A DNA stretch of 64,000 nucleotides from the NCBI GenBank assembly GCA_028751875.1, contig CM054155.1, positions 4,722,245 to 4,786,244 of the forward strand. Direction: 5' to 3'. Source of the stretch: Rapana venosa (Eukaryota; Mollusca; Gastropoda; Neogastropoda; Muricidae). Under the pieces are notes generated by a model. That model did no database searches and was not told the origin of the DNA. It was given only the letters and a program-made list of their open reading frames with translations. Each line of letters opens with the position of its first letter. The first letter of the stretch is position 1. The position numbers were made by a program, and so were the translations under genes. Positions 1 through 11,523 of this stretch are shown here, piece after piece.

Positions 1-251
1 AGCCAGAACCCATAGACCCAGCCTAACCCGTTTCTGTACGTTTAAACGAAAATGAGGTTTTTTTCACCACCCCTGTACAGGACCTATCGTCGCCAATACT
101 TCCCAGCAAGCTGGGACCCATTGTACACCTGGGGGAGTGAGGAAAATTTGGAAAAGTCTTTCCCAAGGACACAACACCGGCCACGGGGGTCGAACCCCCG
201 ACCTCTGGTCACGAGTTACCGCCTAAACCACCGACCACGGGCCTCCCAACA
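1..251 (-). mobile_element. tRNA-headed SINE, type A, copy 1
   Basis: The right end, read on the minus strand, is a tRNA-like head with a clear box B (GGGGGTTCGACCCCCG, about 184-200). It is followed by a body shared with the copy at 1975-2178. The two bodies align throughout, but this copy lacks many single bases that the other has, which fits the poor base quality suspected for the first kilobase. The left end is cut by the window edge. It is not a functional tRNA gene because the acceptor stem does not close. Confidence 0.75.
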
Positions 252-419
252 TGATGTAATGTAAGTTTTTGTATGGTGGTTATAACTGTAGAAAACAATT
301 CAAACCCCTTCTATGCCCCTGTGGGTGCATTTAAAGTACACCACCTGCACCAAGCTTCAGCTCTCGTCGGCATCATAGCTCTAAATTATATAATTATGTT
401 TACTTGGGCGCAATACATT

Positions 420-1140
420 GATCGTCACAAAACCACATCGGTGCGCTACACTCCCCCCTCCCTCCACCCACCACACCCCACCCCACCCAAAAACACACAA
501 AACTACACTACACTACACTACAAATACACACACTCACGACACAACACCTAATTTTAAAAAAAAAAAAAAAAAAAACTACACTCCCCTTTACCACACTCAA
601 ATCCCCTACACACACTACATAAAAACACACTACCTTCCACACACACTTTCCCCCCACTACATTAAAAAATTTAAAACCACCTACCTACCTACACTTTACC
701 CCATTCACTTCATACCTTTTCCACAACACTACCACATTACCCTACACTTTTCCCCTTTTTCTCACTACACTACGCACATACACATTACCACATTTCAAAT
801 ACACTACCGACTCACGCCGCACTCACAACCCCCAAATACACCACTAACACAACACCCACCCCTCATCACACAAATAACACACCCCTACAACCCACCACAC
901 CACCCCCCACACCACCAACATACTACACCACACCAAAAACCCCAACAACACCACACCAACCCAAACCACATAACTCACTACACCACAACACACTAACTAC
1001 AACCAACCACCTTTCTCCCCCAAAAACCCCAACCACACACATTAACCCCAAAAAACAAACAACACCCCAACACGCACGCACACACCACACACACACACAC
1101 ACACCCCAAACACCGCACCGCGCGCGCCAAAACTTTTTAA
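420..1140. repeat. G-depleted A/C/T low-complexity tract
   Basis: About 700 bases are built almost only from C, A and T, with loose CACTACAC and CCCACC motifs, ending in a (CA)n run near 1080-1103. The open frames across it are rich in His, Thr and Pro and come only from the lack of G-containing stops. It may be a decayed CA satellite, or a consensus artefact, given the neighbouring low-quality sequence. Confidence 0.6.
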
Positions 1141-1149
1141 ACTAAATTT

Positions 1150-1600
1150 TCACAAAAAGCAACATGTATCTGTGGCGAAAATCTTACCAATGATCATATT
1201 CTTTTACGATGCAGAGATCTGAAAAACTGTTTACCTGCCTTCCCAGTCCATAGCTTACAGCAAATTCTAAAAGACATTCTATTAATGAAACAAATTGCAT
1301 TGTCATTAAGTCAGTCTCCTATTTGCAGACTCCATTAATGTAAGGATACCTTCTGGTTATGTGAATTGCAAAGTTAATATTTTAGCTGTTCATTTTTTCT
1401 TTTCACAATTATTGTTTATGCTTCTTCATAATAGTTGTTTATTGCAATTGATTAGTTATGTGTATACCCCCTCCCCCTACCACACAACACACATACACAC
1501 ACACAACACACACACACACACACACACCACACACACACACTTTTCCTCTGATATCACTATTTAGGGGAAGGACCGAACTGAAAATACTACTATTCTACTT
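1150..1600 (+). mobile_element. LINE remnant: C-terminal end and 3' UTR
   Basis: Frame 1162-1338 encodes a short peptide beginning TCICGENLTNDHILLRC and ending CRLH then stop. It has the Cys-x-Cys...His...Cys pattern typical of the C-terminus of RNase H-bearing (I/Jockey-like) LINEs, and resembles the end of the element at 28560-29830 (RCLCGDHISNIQIIFEC). After the stop come an AT-rich 3' UTR, a CA microsatellite, and an ATATCACT block near 1550 that also occurs at the 3' ends near 29786 and 51312. It is strongly 5'-truncated. Confidence 0.65.
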
Positions 1601-1725
1601 ACAAATACTACTACTACACACACTCTTCTCCTCTCTCTCCTCCTGTCTCTCTCCTCTCTCTCTTCTCTTCTCCTCTCTCCTCTCTCTTCTCTCTCTCTCT
1701 CTCTTCCTCTCTCTCTTAGCTACTT
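1470..1725. repeat. (CA)n and (CT)n microsatellites
   Basis: A CA-rich stretch (about 1485-1542) and a C/T-only stretch (about 1618-1718) flank the 3' end of the LINE remnant. The peptides predicted from them are meaningless. From 1740 to 1975 I see no gene. Confidence 0.85.
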
Positions 1726-1974
1726 TATGCACATAATCATAAGAGCAAAAAAACAGAATAACCAATAATAAAAAAACCTTTGGGGATCAAATCCTAAAAC
1801 AAGGGTGTGTTTTGTGGGGGGGGTAAGCTATCGTTGCCCCCGAGGCAAAATGTCGGGTGTGGGGCATAAAAACGCCTTGAGGGCACAGCACTTCAACACT
1901 TCTACTCGGCGTCACTGAATATGCCTTTTTAGCATATAATTATTCATTGAATGGAAAAAAAAAAAGTATGTTCT

Positions 1975-2178
1975 TTCGAGCCAGAAGGCCCATAGAGCCG
2001 GAGCTTATCCCGGTTTCTGTAGCGTTAAGCGAACTGATGGTTTTTCACCACCCCTGTGACAGGACGCTAGTCTGTCGCCAGATACTTCCCCAGCAGAGCT
2101 GGTACCCACTTGTACACCTGGGTGGAGTGAGGAAAATAGGAGTAAAGTGTCTTTCCCAAGGACACAACACCGAGCCGA
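1975..2178 (-). mobile_element. SINE type A, copy 2 (head missing)
   Basis: It shares its body with the element at 1-251: TTTTTCACCACCCCTGT, then GTCTGTCGCC, then GTACACCTGG, then TCTTTCCCAAGGACACAAC. It stops before the tRNA-like head. The spacing looks intact here, so this copy shows which bases are probably missing from copy 1. From 2180 to 2530 I see no gene. Confidence 0.7.
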
Positions 2179-2529
2179 GCGGAATCATTGAATGGTACAC
2201 AATACCAATCCTTGTCGCATCTGGACAAAGTGGATAATTTGTCATTTGCTCAACATGGTTTGTCTTGAAAACAGTTTTCACATTCTACACTTGGGGTCTC
2301 AGCTCACTAGTTGGGCGGCTGTATCTTTCTGGAGACTGGCAATATGATAACATCAACCTGTTTGTGCCTTCTTCTTCCTCTCTCTCTTTCTTGTTCTCCG
2401 TTTCGCTTGTTCTAAGTGGGGTTTTAAAATAATCAAAAAACAACTGTAACATAGACGGTTCACTTTGTGTTTGAAAATGAACAGTTAGGCTCACCACATG
2501 CTAATTATGTATTTATTTTATTATTTATT

Positions 2530-2665
2530 ATGTATTCTTTTATTTCGAGGATAATGGAATAAGCACTCATATGCTTTTTTTACATCTAGTCCCCGTGTGT
2601 ATGCAGTTTTGTAAATTTTGTCATCCGTTCCCACCGGTACACAATGGCCTACTCTTCCTTAACCA
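2530..2665 (-). mobile_element. SINE type B fragment, 3' half
   Basis: Read on the minus strand it ends with the shared 3' tail CATTATCCTCGAAATAAAAG. Upstream are the blocks GGTGGGAACGGATGACAAAA and AGAGTAGGCCATTG, which recur at 14485, 16605, 17640, 34440, 50455 and 55000. The head is missing. It abuts the decayed LINE to its right. Confidence 0.7.
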
Positions 2666-3440
2666 ACAGTGGTCGTGGGGGCGTTGCATTGAGAACACCA
2701 GCTTTCGTCAATTGTCACGATCGTGCGCCTATACATGCGTCTCTGCAAAGCTCTTTGAGTCCATTCAACGCTGTTGTCCAGCTAGTTCTTCCTGTCTGCA
2801 TCTTCTTCTACTCCATGAACTGTGCCTTAAAAGGTGATCTCTAAAAGGCTGTCCCACCTTGTGACATGACCGGCCATACCATGTCAGTGTTCTCTTCTGG
2901 ACTGTTGTAAGAAGGTCTCCAAAGCCGCGTGTGATCTGTCTGATTTTTCCCCTTCCTTAGATAGCTTTCCGAGGTTCACCAATGGTGAGATTCTGCGTAG
3001 GCGATCGTTTTTACCCGCCATTCAGAAAACGGTATTCTGACTTCGGGAGAAGAGCTGTCTGAGGATGTTCCGCACTTCCTTATAGGCCCACATCGCATGT
3101 TCCAGGAATATGTCCAAAAGTTTTCTATTGCATCGTATATCCCATGCTCCCATTCTTTTTTATAGGTCTGCTGTTACAGTCCAAGACTCGCAAATAGGAA
3201 GATGGAAGGAACTACTGCACGCTGCAATTTCAGTGTTGTCTTCCTACTGATGTTTCTGTCTTTCCGGACACCTCCCCACCTTGTCATAGCTGATGATGTC
3301 CTGCACCACTTGGCATCACCACTGCTTCTGACCTCTCCTCTCAAGTCAGGGAACTCTGGTCACTGGACCTGCTCACTGGAGGATGCTCTTGTCCGCTGAC
3401 TGCCATCTTGGTCCACACTGTGCTGGTCATCACCTTGGGG
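2665..3440 (-). pseudogene. Decayed LINE reverse-transcriptase C-terminus
   Basis: On the minus strand, pieces in changing frames resemble the C-terminal end of a non-LTR polyprotein: a TWYGR segment near 2860-2880, matching the WYGHVTR motif at about 9860-9890, and then a stretch like that after the WYGH block of such elements. Many stops and shifts interrupt it, and a SINE type C fragment sits inside at 2945-3060. It cannot make protein. The family assignment is by motif only. Confidence 0.5.
2945..3060 (-). mobile_element. SINE type C 3' fragment
   Basis: It contains GGTTCACCAATGGTGAGA followed by TTTTTACCCGCCAT and a TATTCTGACTTCGGG block. This is the reverse complement of the 3' half of the complete copy at 15805-16165. 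It lies within the decayed LINE. Confidence 0.65.
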
Positions 3441-3461
3441 CTTTTTTCAGCTCTTATGTGC

Positions 3462-3770
3462 ACGGAGATGCAGGCAAGAAGACATGGGAACCATAATCAC
3501 CAGACGACGGTGGAAGTGGATTGGGCACATCCTCCGAAGAGACCCACAGTCAATCACAAGAACAGCATTGCACTGGACCCCAGAAGGAAGGAGAAAGAAA
3601 GGAAGACGAAAAGCAACGTGGAGAAGAACTGTAGAAAGTGAGATGAAGGCCATGCAGCACTCTTGGGGATCAGTGACTAGGTTGGCCCAGAATAGGCAGG
3701 AGTGGAAGCGCTTTGTTGCTGCCCTACACACCACTGGGTGTAATGGATAATGATGATGATGATGATATCT
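3462..3770 (+). mobile_element. 5'-truncated RTE-like LINE, C-terminal end
   Basis: Frame 3484-3750 encodes the last 88 residues of a LINE polyprotein: RRRWKWIGHILRRDPQS, then the basic stretch HWTPEGRRKKGRRKATWRR, ending TTGCNG. It is nearly identical to the 3' end of the longer copy at 46628-48868. After the stop comes a (TGA)n tail (3748-3767), the usual 3' terminus of this family here. The join to unrelated DNA is near 3462. It is a dead fragment from incomplete reverse transcription. Confidence 0.85.
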
Positions 3771-3945
3771 CCATGTTAAACTAAAATGACGTCTCACGTT
3801 TCAAGGTGGCAAGAGCCTCTTACTTTCTAGCTAGCACATTACTGCATTATGTACAATGAAGTTTAGTGATGGTTAACCTTTGACTTATAGGTGACACTGA
3901 TGGTAGGCCTACAGTTGTCAATACAGACATTTTAGCAAGACTTGT

Positions 3946-4600
3946 TATGCAGACCCTAATGCGGGCTTATGCAGACTCTATTGTAGGCTTATGCAGACTC
4001 TATTGTAGCCTTATGCAGACTCTATTGTAGGCTTATGCAGACTCTATTGTAGGCTTATACAGACTCTATTGTAGGCTTATACAGACTCTATTGTGTGGTG
4101 GGGTTCCCAAACCTATAAGGTCGTGGGGGAGCGGGGCGTCGAACCTCACTTCTCTAGACCCCAAGCGTTTTGAAAGCGGCGCCCATCTCCCTCACTCTAT
4201 TGTAGGTTTAGGGCAGACTCAAATTGAGGTTTTGCAGACCTTTTGGGGGTTTATCCCAACCCATGTATTTTTTATACAGCCCCTAAAGAAATTTTAAAAC
4301 CCGGACCCTGATGAAAGGTTAAATACAAAACCCTATGTAGGTTTATACAGCCCCTTTGATGAAAGTTTTATAAAAACCCCCTTTGAATGAGGTTTAACAG
4401 ATCCGGGTTTTTAACAAAAACCCTAAAGTAGTTTAAACAACCCGATGTGGGTTTTTTAAGACCCGATGAATTTTAAAACAGCCCCGGTTTATAAAGCCCC
4501 TGATTAGGTTTATACAAAAACCCTTTTTTTATACAGACCCTGATGAAAGGTTTATACAGACCCTGAGGTAGGCCCAAAATTCTGTCTGCTGGACTTTTTC
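3946..4600. repeat. 22 bp tandem repeat (GCTTATGCAGACTCTATTGTAG)n, decaying rightward
   Basis: Six or more clear copies of a 22 bp unit (GCTTATGCAGACTCTATTGT plus AG) lie between about 3965 and 4095. Further right, related but broken units (GGTTTATACAGACCC, GATGAAAGG) continue to about 4570 with wrong homopolymer lengths. The change from clean to broken units near 4100 marks the start of the poor-quality block. Confidence 0.8.
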
Positions 4601-4930
4601 CTTTGTTTCCGTCCTCCCCTCACTTCTTTTGTTTGTGATTCCTTTTTTTAAAATGCCTGTTCTTTTTGGGTGTTGTTTTTGTTTTGAAATAAATTTTAAA
4701 TAAAGATAACAATAGAATTAAAAAACCCCAAAAATCAATTAAAATACTCAAAACCCATCAATTTGTGTAAAAACCCCAAACTTTTTAAAAACCCAAATTT
4801 TCTATTCTCCCCTATACACCAAATATAAAAAAAAAGACGTCACACCCAACCCTTAACAGTGAAAAAAAAATGTCAAATTTTTTTTTTTCAAGGGACACCT
4901 TAAAAGGTAAAATAATTTTGGGAAGGCTGA
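4600..4930. other. Low-quality A/T-rich stretch, no gene seen
   Basis: Long A, T and C runs and no convincing coding potential. It probably holds unique or repeat DNA whose consensus is too poor to read. Confidence 0.4.
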
Positions 4931-7900
4931 AGTTTAAACGCGCCCCTAAGTGACCACCCTGCCCGATGGTGTAAAACCTTGTCGTGGGGGGAAAGGCTTG
5001 GGGTGCTTCAATGCCCCCCAAGCTAGGGGGGCGGGGTTTTTGGGCCCTCGGGCGGGTTTAAAAACCAGGGCTCAAAAAGGTTTTCTGGGGGAGGGGAGCC
5101 AAAAAAAAACAAAGCCCCCCTTGGGTCCCCGGGTTTGGGGGGTTGTGCATTGGGCTAACGACCCTTTCATTTAAAAAAAACCACTCTGTTACTAAAACGC
5201 AACGATACCTTTTTAAGAGCACGGGTTTGGGGAAGACCTCTCTGGAAGCCTATAGGGCGTGCGGGTGAAAGCCTTCGGGAACCAGTGCGCCGAAAACCCT
5301 TTTTAAAAAAACCCAAAATCAAAAACCCCGGGATAGGGACCGGAACATCAGAACCCTATAAACCGGGAAAAACCCAGCACGGTGAGTAAGAAATCACAGG
5401 TAAAAACCAAAAAACCTTGGCCGTCAGCCCCCAGAGGAAGGGAAACCCGGGGCAGCCCAAGTTTGCGAGTGGAGACACTATCATTTTCCTCGGACGGGGA
5501 AAAAGGGGCCAGCCCCACACACATGGGAAGCGCTGCTGAGGGAGACCTAAGCAAGGGCAAGCATTTGGCTGCCCGGGGGAAAACCAGTGTCCCCAAAGGG
5601 ATCCCCCACAGCATGTTTTCAACTAAAAAGGGCAAAAAAGGGTTCCCGTCGTTCAGGCTACGCTCCAACAAATACAGCGATTTAGAAGTTTAAAGAAAAC
5701 TTTTTGGGAACAAGCCAGACCATCATGGACAAACACCAAAGAGGGATCTAAAAAACTAATGGGGGGACTTAAAATGCCAAAGTGGGGACAGACAACACAA
5801 AACAGAGAACTGATCAGGCAAACATGGCACGGGAGAAAAAAAATAAAAGGGAGAATTTTTAAACAGAATTTTGCATTTTTAACGCCCTGGTCTTTGGAGG
5901 CACCATCTTCCTCAAAAGAAATCCACAAGACCAACATGGATTTCCCCCCGATGGAAAGCCCAAAAAAAATTGACCACATCACATCGGGGGGGAAAGGGAA
6001 AAAGGACCCTGATAAAGTCAGGGTAAAGCGGGAGCAGATGCAGCATCAGACCATCATCTTGTTGTTCCATCCCCAAGACCAAGCTCAAAGCCTAAAACCC
6101 GACCGGGCAGGAAGCCCAACAACAAGTTCAATGTGCAAAGCCGAAGGAAAGAGAAAAAAAGAAAAATTTCGGGGCCAACTGGGAACAATTTCAGGGGTGC
6201 TTTCCCGCTGCCAGGGGAAAACCCAGTCAAAAGAGCAATGGCAGAGCTACGTGAGCCTGGAAAAAACCATGCCAAACATACGGGGAAAGAAAAAAAGAAA
6301 ATACAAGGATTTGGCTACAACAGAAACAGGGGCCCACTGATCACCGAGAGAAAACAGTTTGAAAGATCAGATCAACCAAACAAAAAAATCAAGAAAAGAA
6401 ACGGGGAAACTGCAAGCATGCTACTGGGACAAAAACCGGGCAGTAAAGAAAAAGTGAAAAAAGACAAGAGAAAATTCATTGGAACTGACTCAGGGAAACA
6501 GAGACTAGCAGCAGGCCAAAGGGAAAAATGAAGGGGACTGGGCGAGATCACGAGAACTTTTCTCAGGAAAAAACAACAAAAACCTACTGCCCTGTCAAAG
6601 ATAAGAATGGAAAAACCCTTCCCCGGGGAGGGAAAGGGCCAAAAAGCAAGATGGGGAAAGCACTTCAAAAAACGCCAACAGACCTGCACCCCCCCTTCGC
6701 CTGACATCCCCCCCCCTACTAAAAAACCCCTTGGGACAAACCCCCCCCCCCCCCACCAAGAAAGAGATCCCAAAGCCATCAAGTCACTCAAATCAGGCAA
6801 AGCAGCAGGGCCCCGACGGTATACCCCCTGAAGCCCCGAAGGCGGACATTTTAAAACCTTTTCCCCTTTAAAGTTATAAACCCCCTCCAAAACAAATCTT
6901 GGGAGCAAGAGAGTTACCAAAGACTGGGAAAAAAGGCCATCTTGTTAACGCCAAAGAAAGGGGGCCTGCCTCCTGCAACAAAGGAGAGGAATCAAGCAAA
7001 TTCCATCCCAGGAAAGTACGACAAGGGGTCAAGTAGACAGACTGAAGACAGCACTGGGCAAGACACTTCGGATGAACAGGGAGGGTTTTGGCAAGAAAAA
7101 TCATGCCAAACAAATCGCCACAATGCGCATCATCATTAAGCAGTCCCTGGAGTGGGTATTACCCCCCTATAATTTTAGTCCCTTTTTCGACTTCCAGAAG
7201 GCATTTGAAAAGCGTCCCACAGAGATGTCAATTTTGGAAAAATGATGACCCCTATGGCTTTTCCCCCAAAGTTCCCTCACCATCATCCAGCAGCTATATG
7301 AAAGATGCCACCTTAAAATTTATCCCTAAGGGAAACTGGGCGGAAGCCCCTTTTCCGTACCCGACCATTTTTCGTCAGGGCGTCTTTGTCGCCAAAAACC
7401 CTCTCCTGTTGGGGTTGACTTTGGGTAATGCCAAGCCACAGCAGCCGGAGAACCGGGATACTGGGGGACCCTCAAAAAGCACCCGGAAGACCTGGAAATT
7501 CGCAGGGCGACATCAGCCTTTTCCCCCCCCAAAAAAAAAAACAAAACGCCCAAAAAGAAACTTTTTCGTGTTGCTGACGAAGGGGAAAAAAACGGGCCCC
7601 AAATCAACATCGGGAAACGGAGATCAAGAGGGGGGGAAAAACAAAAAAACATGAAACCCGTGGGGACTGGGAAACAAAAAACCACAAAGAAGTCAGCAAG
7701 TTTATTTACCTGGGGAGTGTCCCCCAGTAAAATGGGGAACAAAAGAAGACAAACAAGTGCCCCAAACAACCCAAAGCCCGTCACGCCCTTTAACCAAACC
7801 CTTCGGCCAAAATTTTTAAGGCAAAAAGCCCCCCTCATTTCAAAATAAGCTTCGGATCTACAACACCAATGTCCAAAATCGGGCCAAAATTTAAAGGCTC

Positions 7901-8330
7901 GAAACCTGGCGGGTAACAAAAAACCCAAAACCCACAAACTCCAGTCTTTTACCAACAAATGCCCCAGGGACAAAACCTCAACATCATGGCCGGGAAATCA
8001 TATCCAACCAAAACAACTGTGGGGAAAGGACCAGACAAACCCCAATTTGATCCATCAAAACAAAGGAAGTGGGGATGGTCGGCCATACACTCCGCAAGCC
8101 TGCGTTTAAAAAGTCACCAAAAAGGCCCTTTTACTGGAAACCACAAGGGGAAACGGGAAAATGGTCGACCAAAGCAGACCTGGCGCAGAAGGTTGACGAT
8201 GAAAAGAAGGCAGCCGGAATGACAGGGGCCCACTGAAAGGATCCCCAAAACCCCAGTTTGTTTGGGGGGGTGTTGTTTCAGCCCCATGTTCCCCAAGGAA
8301 CCAAGAGGATAAGCAAGTAAATCAAGCTAA
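4930..8330 (+). pseudogene. Nearly full-length RTE-like LINE, broken by many frameshifts
   Basis: Although no frame stays open, the order of one LINE can be followed. There is a 5' leader (about 4930-5330). The start of an APE-type endonuclease follows (NIRTLYKPGK, about 5346). The endonuclease C-terminus lies near 5820-6060 (IDHI in one frame, SDHH-like sequence in another). A linker precedes the start of the reverse transcriptase (KSGKAAGP near 6800, FDFQKAFEKR near 7181-7210). The C-terminal GRPKQTWRR block is at about 8165-8190, ending near 8310. Homopolymer length errors occur every few tens of bases, so the breaks may be partly technical rather than mutational. Relatives are at 3462, 27511, 45395, 46628 and 53145. 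Confidence 0.7.
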
Positions 8331-9065
8331 TTACCAGAGGCCCATGATTTGGTTCCAGCCCCGTTTTTTTTTTCTTCTTCAAAACGAATTTAGGGTTAAA
8401 AACCTTTAAAAAATGGGTGGGTGAAGGCTTTAATTAACATTTTCAAAACTGTCGAAAAACAAAATTCTCTGTGGGAAACATGCTCTTCTAACACCCGCAG
8501 CTACCCCGGACACAAGGCCCTTTTTAAAGTACCCAAAAATATCCCAAGAACTGTTTTTGGGGCAAACATAATACATTCAACAGGAAATTTCAAAAAAGAC
8601 AAAATAGCGACAGCTATCTATGACAACATACTTTTTTGGGGAAAAGCAGCCTGTTTTTAATAATCAGCATCTAACAGACTGCTAACTCCACAAAATAAAA
8701 CTATAAAAGCATACGTAAAAACCAACACAAGGGGCAACAACCACATCTCCGCTTTAAAAAAATGCAATCAAAGGGAATCCTGTTGGGAAACCCCTCTCCA
8801 GCACCCCCTAAGCAGACGAAGGTGGGCCACCAGCCAGTTGGATTGTACATCCACACACTCCCAAATCCCTTGTCGTCTCCCCCCGTGACGTTTTTCAAAT
8901 AGGACGTCAGGTGGGTAACAGATTGCCCGCAATGGGGGAATTAGACTCACATTAAGCCTTAAGGGCCCCCCAGGGCACGTTTATCTTTTTAAAGGGGCAA
9001 ACATTGTTTTTTAAATGGCCCATGCACAACTATATGGTTGGGGGCTGCTGTACTACAGGGTCTTT
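8330..9065. other. No recognisable gene; low-quality sequence
   Basis: Small open frames occur, for example 79 codons at 8421-8660, but none matches a family I know, and homopolymer errors are frequent. Nothing functional can be supported. Confidence 0.4.
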
Positions 9066-9069
9066 AGCT

Positions 9070-9525
9070 AATGAAAAAGCAAACTCTTTCTTTTTCCTTC
9101 CTCCCCAGGGATCCAAGGTTTTACCAAAGGGGAGATTTTTCAGGGGCAGCCCGTTTGCCCACCATGGAGGAACCCCACTCCAGCTCGAGATGCATGCTGG
9201 GGAGTTTGTGCTGTAGCCCCCAAAACCCCATGAATAATGGATCTTAGCGGGCATATAAATTTTTTGATCTTCTGCGTATATATATATAATATTATATATA
9301 AAAATATATATATTATATATATAAAATATATAATATATATAATAATACACAAAGGGGAAATTTAAGGCACTGGCAGGTCTGCACTTGAAGTTGACCTGGG
9401 AGACCGTAAAAATTCCCATTCTTAATTCACCAGATGCGAACGAGATTCGAACCCAAGACTTCATGGACCCAACGTATTTAAGTGGAAGGGTTTACCACTG
9501 GGATATGGTGTCCTCTACAATTTCT
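9070..9525 (-). mobile_element. SINE type C, nearly complete, minus strand
   Basis: The right part, read on the minus strand, has a tRNA-like head with box B (GGGTTCGAATCTC, about 9447-9459). Next come TGAATTAAGAATGGG, then TCTCCCAGGTCAACTTCAAG and TGCAGACCTGCCAGTGCC. A (TA)n microsatellite (9280-9345) separates this from the 3' half at 9075-9250. The plus-strand copy at 15805-16165 has the same order. Box A and B would serve RNA polymerase III. Confidence 0.8.
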
Positions 9526-9539
9526 GTTAAGAGCAGCAA

Positions 9540-9830
9540 TGCCATCAATATAGCCGCATAAATACAAAGCAGTATAATGCATACACAAAAGCCAACAACA
9601 AACCAACAGAATGTAAGGTTTAATACAATACAGTTCAACACATCAATATGCATAACTGCTATACAGTATAACAAAAACACAACACAACACAGTCACTGAT
9701 ACAACACATTACAATACACCAGGTGAACCAACACATCCTGCCACAATACAATACCATACAGCAATCACTGGCGAACACACCATGAAACAATACAATGTAA
9801 CAGCATACAGCAAACCATTGGACCCTATGA
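9540..9830. repeat. ACAAT/ACAC-rich degenerate repeat
   Basis: Loose repeats of AATACA, ACAACACA and CAGTATA fill this stretch. It is A/C-rich and has no coding signal. Confidence 0.5.
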
Positions 9831-9839
9831 GAACCTTCT

Positions 9840-10125
9840 AACGATCGTGAAAAAGCGTAAACTTAAATGGTATGGGCATGTCACAAGATCCAAAGGACTT
9901 GCAAAGACAGTTTTACAAGGCACTGTCCAAGGAGGAAGAAGAAGAGGCAGACCAAGGAAGAGCTGGGAGGATAACATCAGCGAATGGACAGGCCTAGAAC
10001 TCAACAAAACCCCGAGAAAGGCAGAACAGAGAGAGGAACGGAGGGAACTGGTTGTTGAGTCTTTGAGGGTGCCCCCACGGTCGTCAGACTACGGGACAGA
10101 TAGATAGATAGACAGACAGCACACA
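9840..10125 (+). mobile_element. 5'-truncated LINE C-terminus, second family, with (GATA)n tail
   Basis: Frame 9847-10107 encodes 86 residues starting KKRKLKWYGHVTRSKG, then the basic block GGRRRGRPRKSW, ending after PPRSSDYGTDR. This is the typical C-terminus of a non-LTR retrotransposon polyprotein, distinct from the GCNG-ending family. The stop lies inside a short (GATA)n/(GACA)n run (10097-10120), which is the 3' tail. It has no catalytic domain. Confidence 0.8.
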
Positions 10126-10269
10126 CCCCCTCACCGCTAGTGTAGGTCACCCCAAGCGTTGCCTCTGTGACCATGCAGGCAAACACGGTCAGCACGGCTC
10201 TCCAGGGAGGAAGGGAACTCAGGCAGCAGAGTGCTCTGCTCCTTGTTGCTCTCGCCGAGGATTTCTTTG

Positions 10270-10810
10270 CCATCTTGGTGGTGGTTGTGGTGATGGTGGT
10301 GACACCAGATGCAACAGTGATGGTGGTGTTTGTTGAAGTTCTGGAAATATGGGGGTGGGGGGTTAGGGGGTGGGTTTTTTGTCTATTTGTGGTTCAGCTG
10401 GTGTAAGAGGTTGGTTGGCTTGTTCAGTTGGTTGGCTGGTTTGGATGGTTGAGAGTTGATTGGTTGATTGACAAGTTGTTTATATGGTTGGCTGGTTTTT
10501 CAGTCAGTCAGTCAGCAAGTTAGTTGCTTGCTCAGTTGGTTGGTTGGTAGCTTGGTTGAATGATCAGTTAGTTGATTGGCTTTAGTTTTATTTGGTTCTT
10601 GAAAGAAAGTGTCTTTGTGGTGTTAGAAAATCGAATTGGCTTTGATTTCATTGTGTCAAGTTTGGAATGGTTGGAGCCAGATTGAACTGATTGTGGAGTG
10701 TTGTGGTATAATGCTTGCATGAATGTGTTTGTGCCCAGGATGTTAGGCACACAGGGTGGAGGTGAATGTGGGAGAGTGAGTGTTTCCATGTGGGAGGCCA
10801 GACAGTGATG
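10270..10810. repeat. GGTT/GTTG-rich degenerate repeats
   Basis: A TGGTGG run (10278-10330) is followed by degenerate TTGGTTGG units (10400-10580). The plus strand is G/T-rich and no gene is evident. Confidence 0.6.
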
Positions 10811-10832
10811 GGGGGGGGGGGGGGGGGGGGGG
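10810..10832. repeat. Poly-G run of 23
   Basis: Twenty-three consecutive G. Its length is unreliable in most sequencing. Similar C runs occur at 15498-15519 and 61990-62011. Confidence 0.9.
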
Positions 10833-10929
10833 AAGCAGTGAGAAGATTTAGGGGAAAGAGTGTGTGGGGTTGCCTGTATTTATGCGTGAATGTTTTTGCT
10901 CAGTAATTTGTACAATTGTGTTGAATAAT

Positions 10930-11450
10930 CTTTGTAAGTGCTTAAAGCTTTCGAACTCGAACTCGAATGATTTATTCACAAAAAGGCCATTGGCCCATGC
11001 ATGAAGGGGGTTGCCGAACTGCTTAGTATTTTGGTGGGGGGAAAAGCAATAGTAACGACAAAATGTTACAGTAGAACAAAAAGCCAGCTACAAAAATATG
11101 ACTTAGGATAACCATATCTCTCTTATTCTGAAAGCTTTACACAAATATAAATAGGCGTGCACAACCTCAGGATGAACCCTTTATGCCAGAAACAAGTCTC
11201 ATAAATAGGCGTCTACTATATTTAACAGGGATGTAGTTCGCCCCAACATCCTCTAATACAGACAGCACAACACAAAATGTACTTCCTCCTCCTCGCTTAA
11301 TAATAAAATATATGGAATTATAAGCCCCTAATCTTTTAAAAAACAAGACAATCGAAGCGCTGCCTCAATCATTTTCAGGCATGCAACTCTCCTTAAACAT
11401 AATGAAAAACAGATTTCAAAACCAGAGCGCGCATGTAACACGCATGCAAA
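10930..11450 (-). mobile_element. LINE-like 3' UTR with (TTCGAG)n tail
   Basis: On the minus strand the segment ends TGAATAAATCATTCGAGTTCGAGTTCGA. AT-rich sequence then short repeated TTCGAG units is the usual look of a LINE 3' end. No reverse-transcriptase residues are visible upstream, so this is a tentative call. Confidence 0.4.
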
Positions 11451-11454
11451 CACA

Positions 11455-11523
11455 CCACCACACACACACACACACACCACACACACACACACACAACACA
11501 ACACACCACACACACACACACAC
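11455..11523. repeat. (CA)n microsatellite
   Basis: Imperfect CA repeat. The minus-strand Cys/Val-rich peptide over it is spurious. From 11530 to 11880 the sequence degrades into long homopolymers as it nears the gap. Confidence 0.9.

Noticed and set aside
180..250. Box A/B tRNA-like sequences here and at 9440, 14700, 15820, 34700, 49110 and 50465
   Set aside because: Each continues into a repeated SINE body, and the stems do not close as in functional tRNAs.
8421..8660. 79-codon frame
   Set aside because: Lies in low-quality sequence after the LINE end and resembles nothing known.
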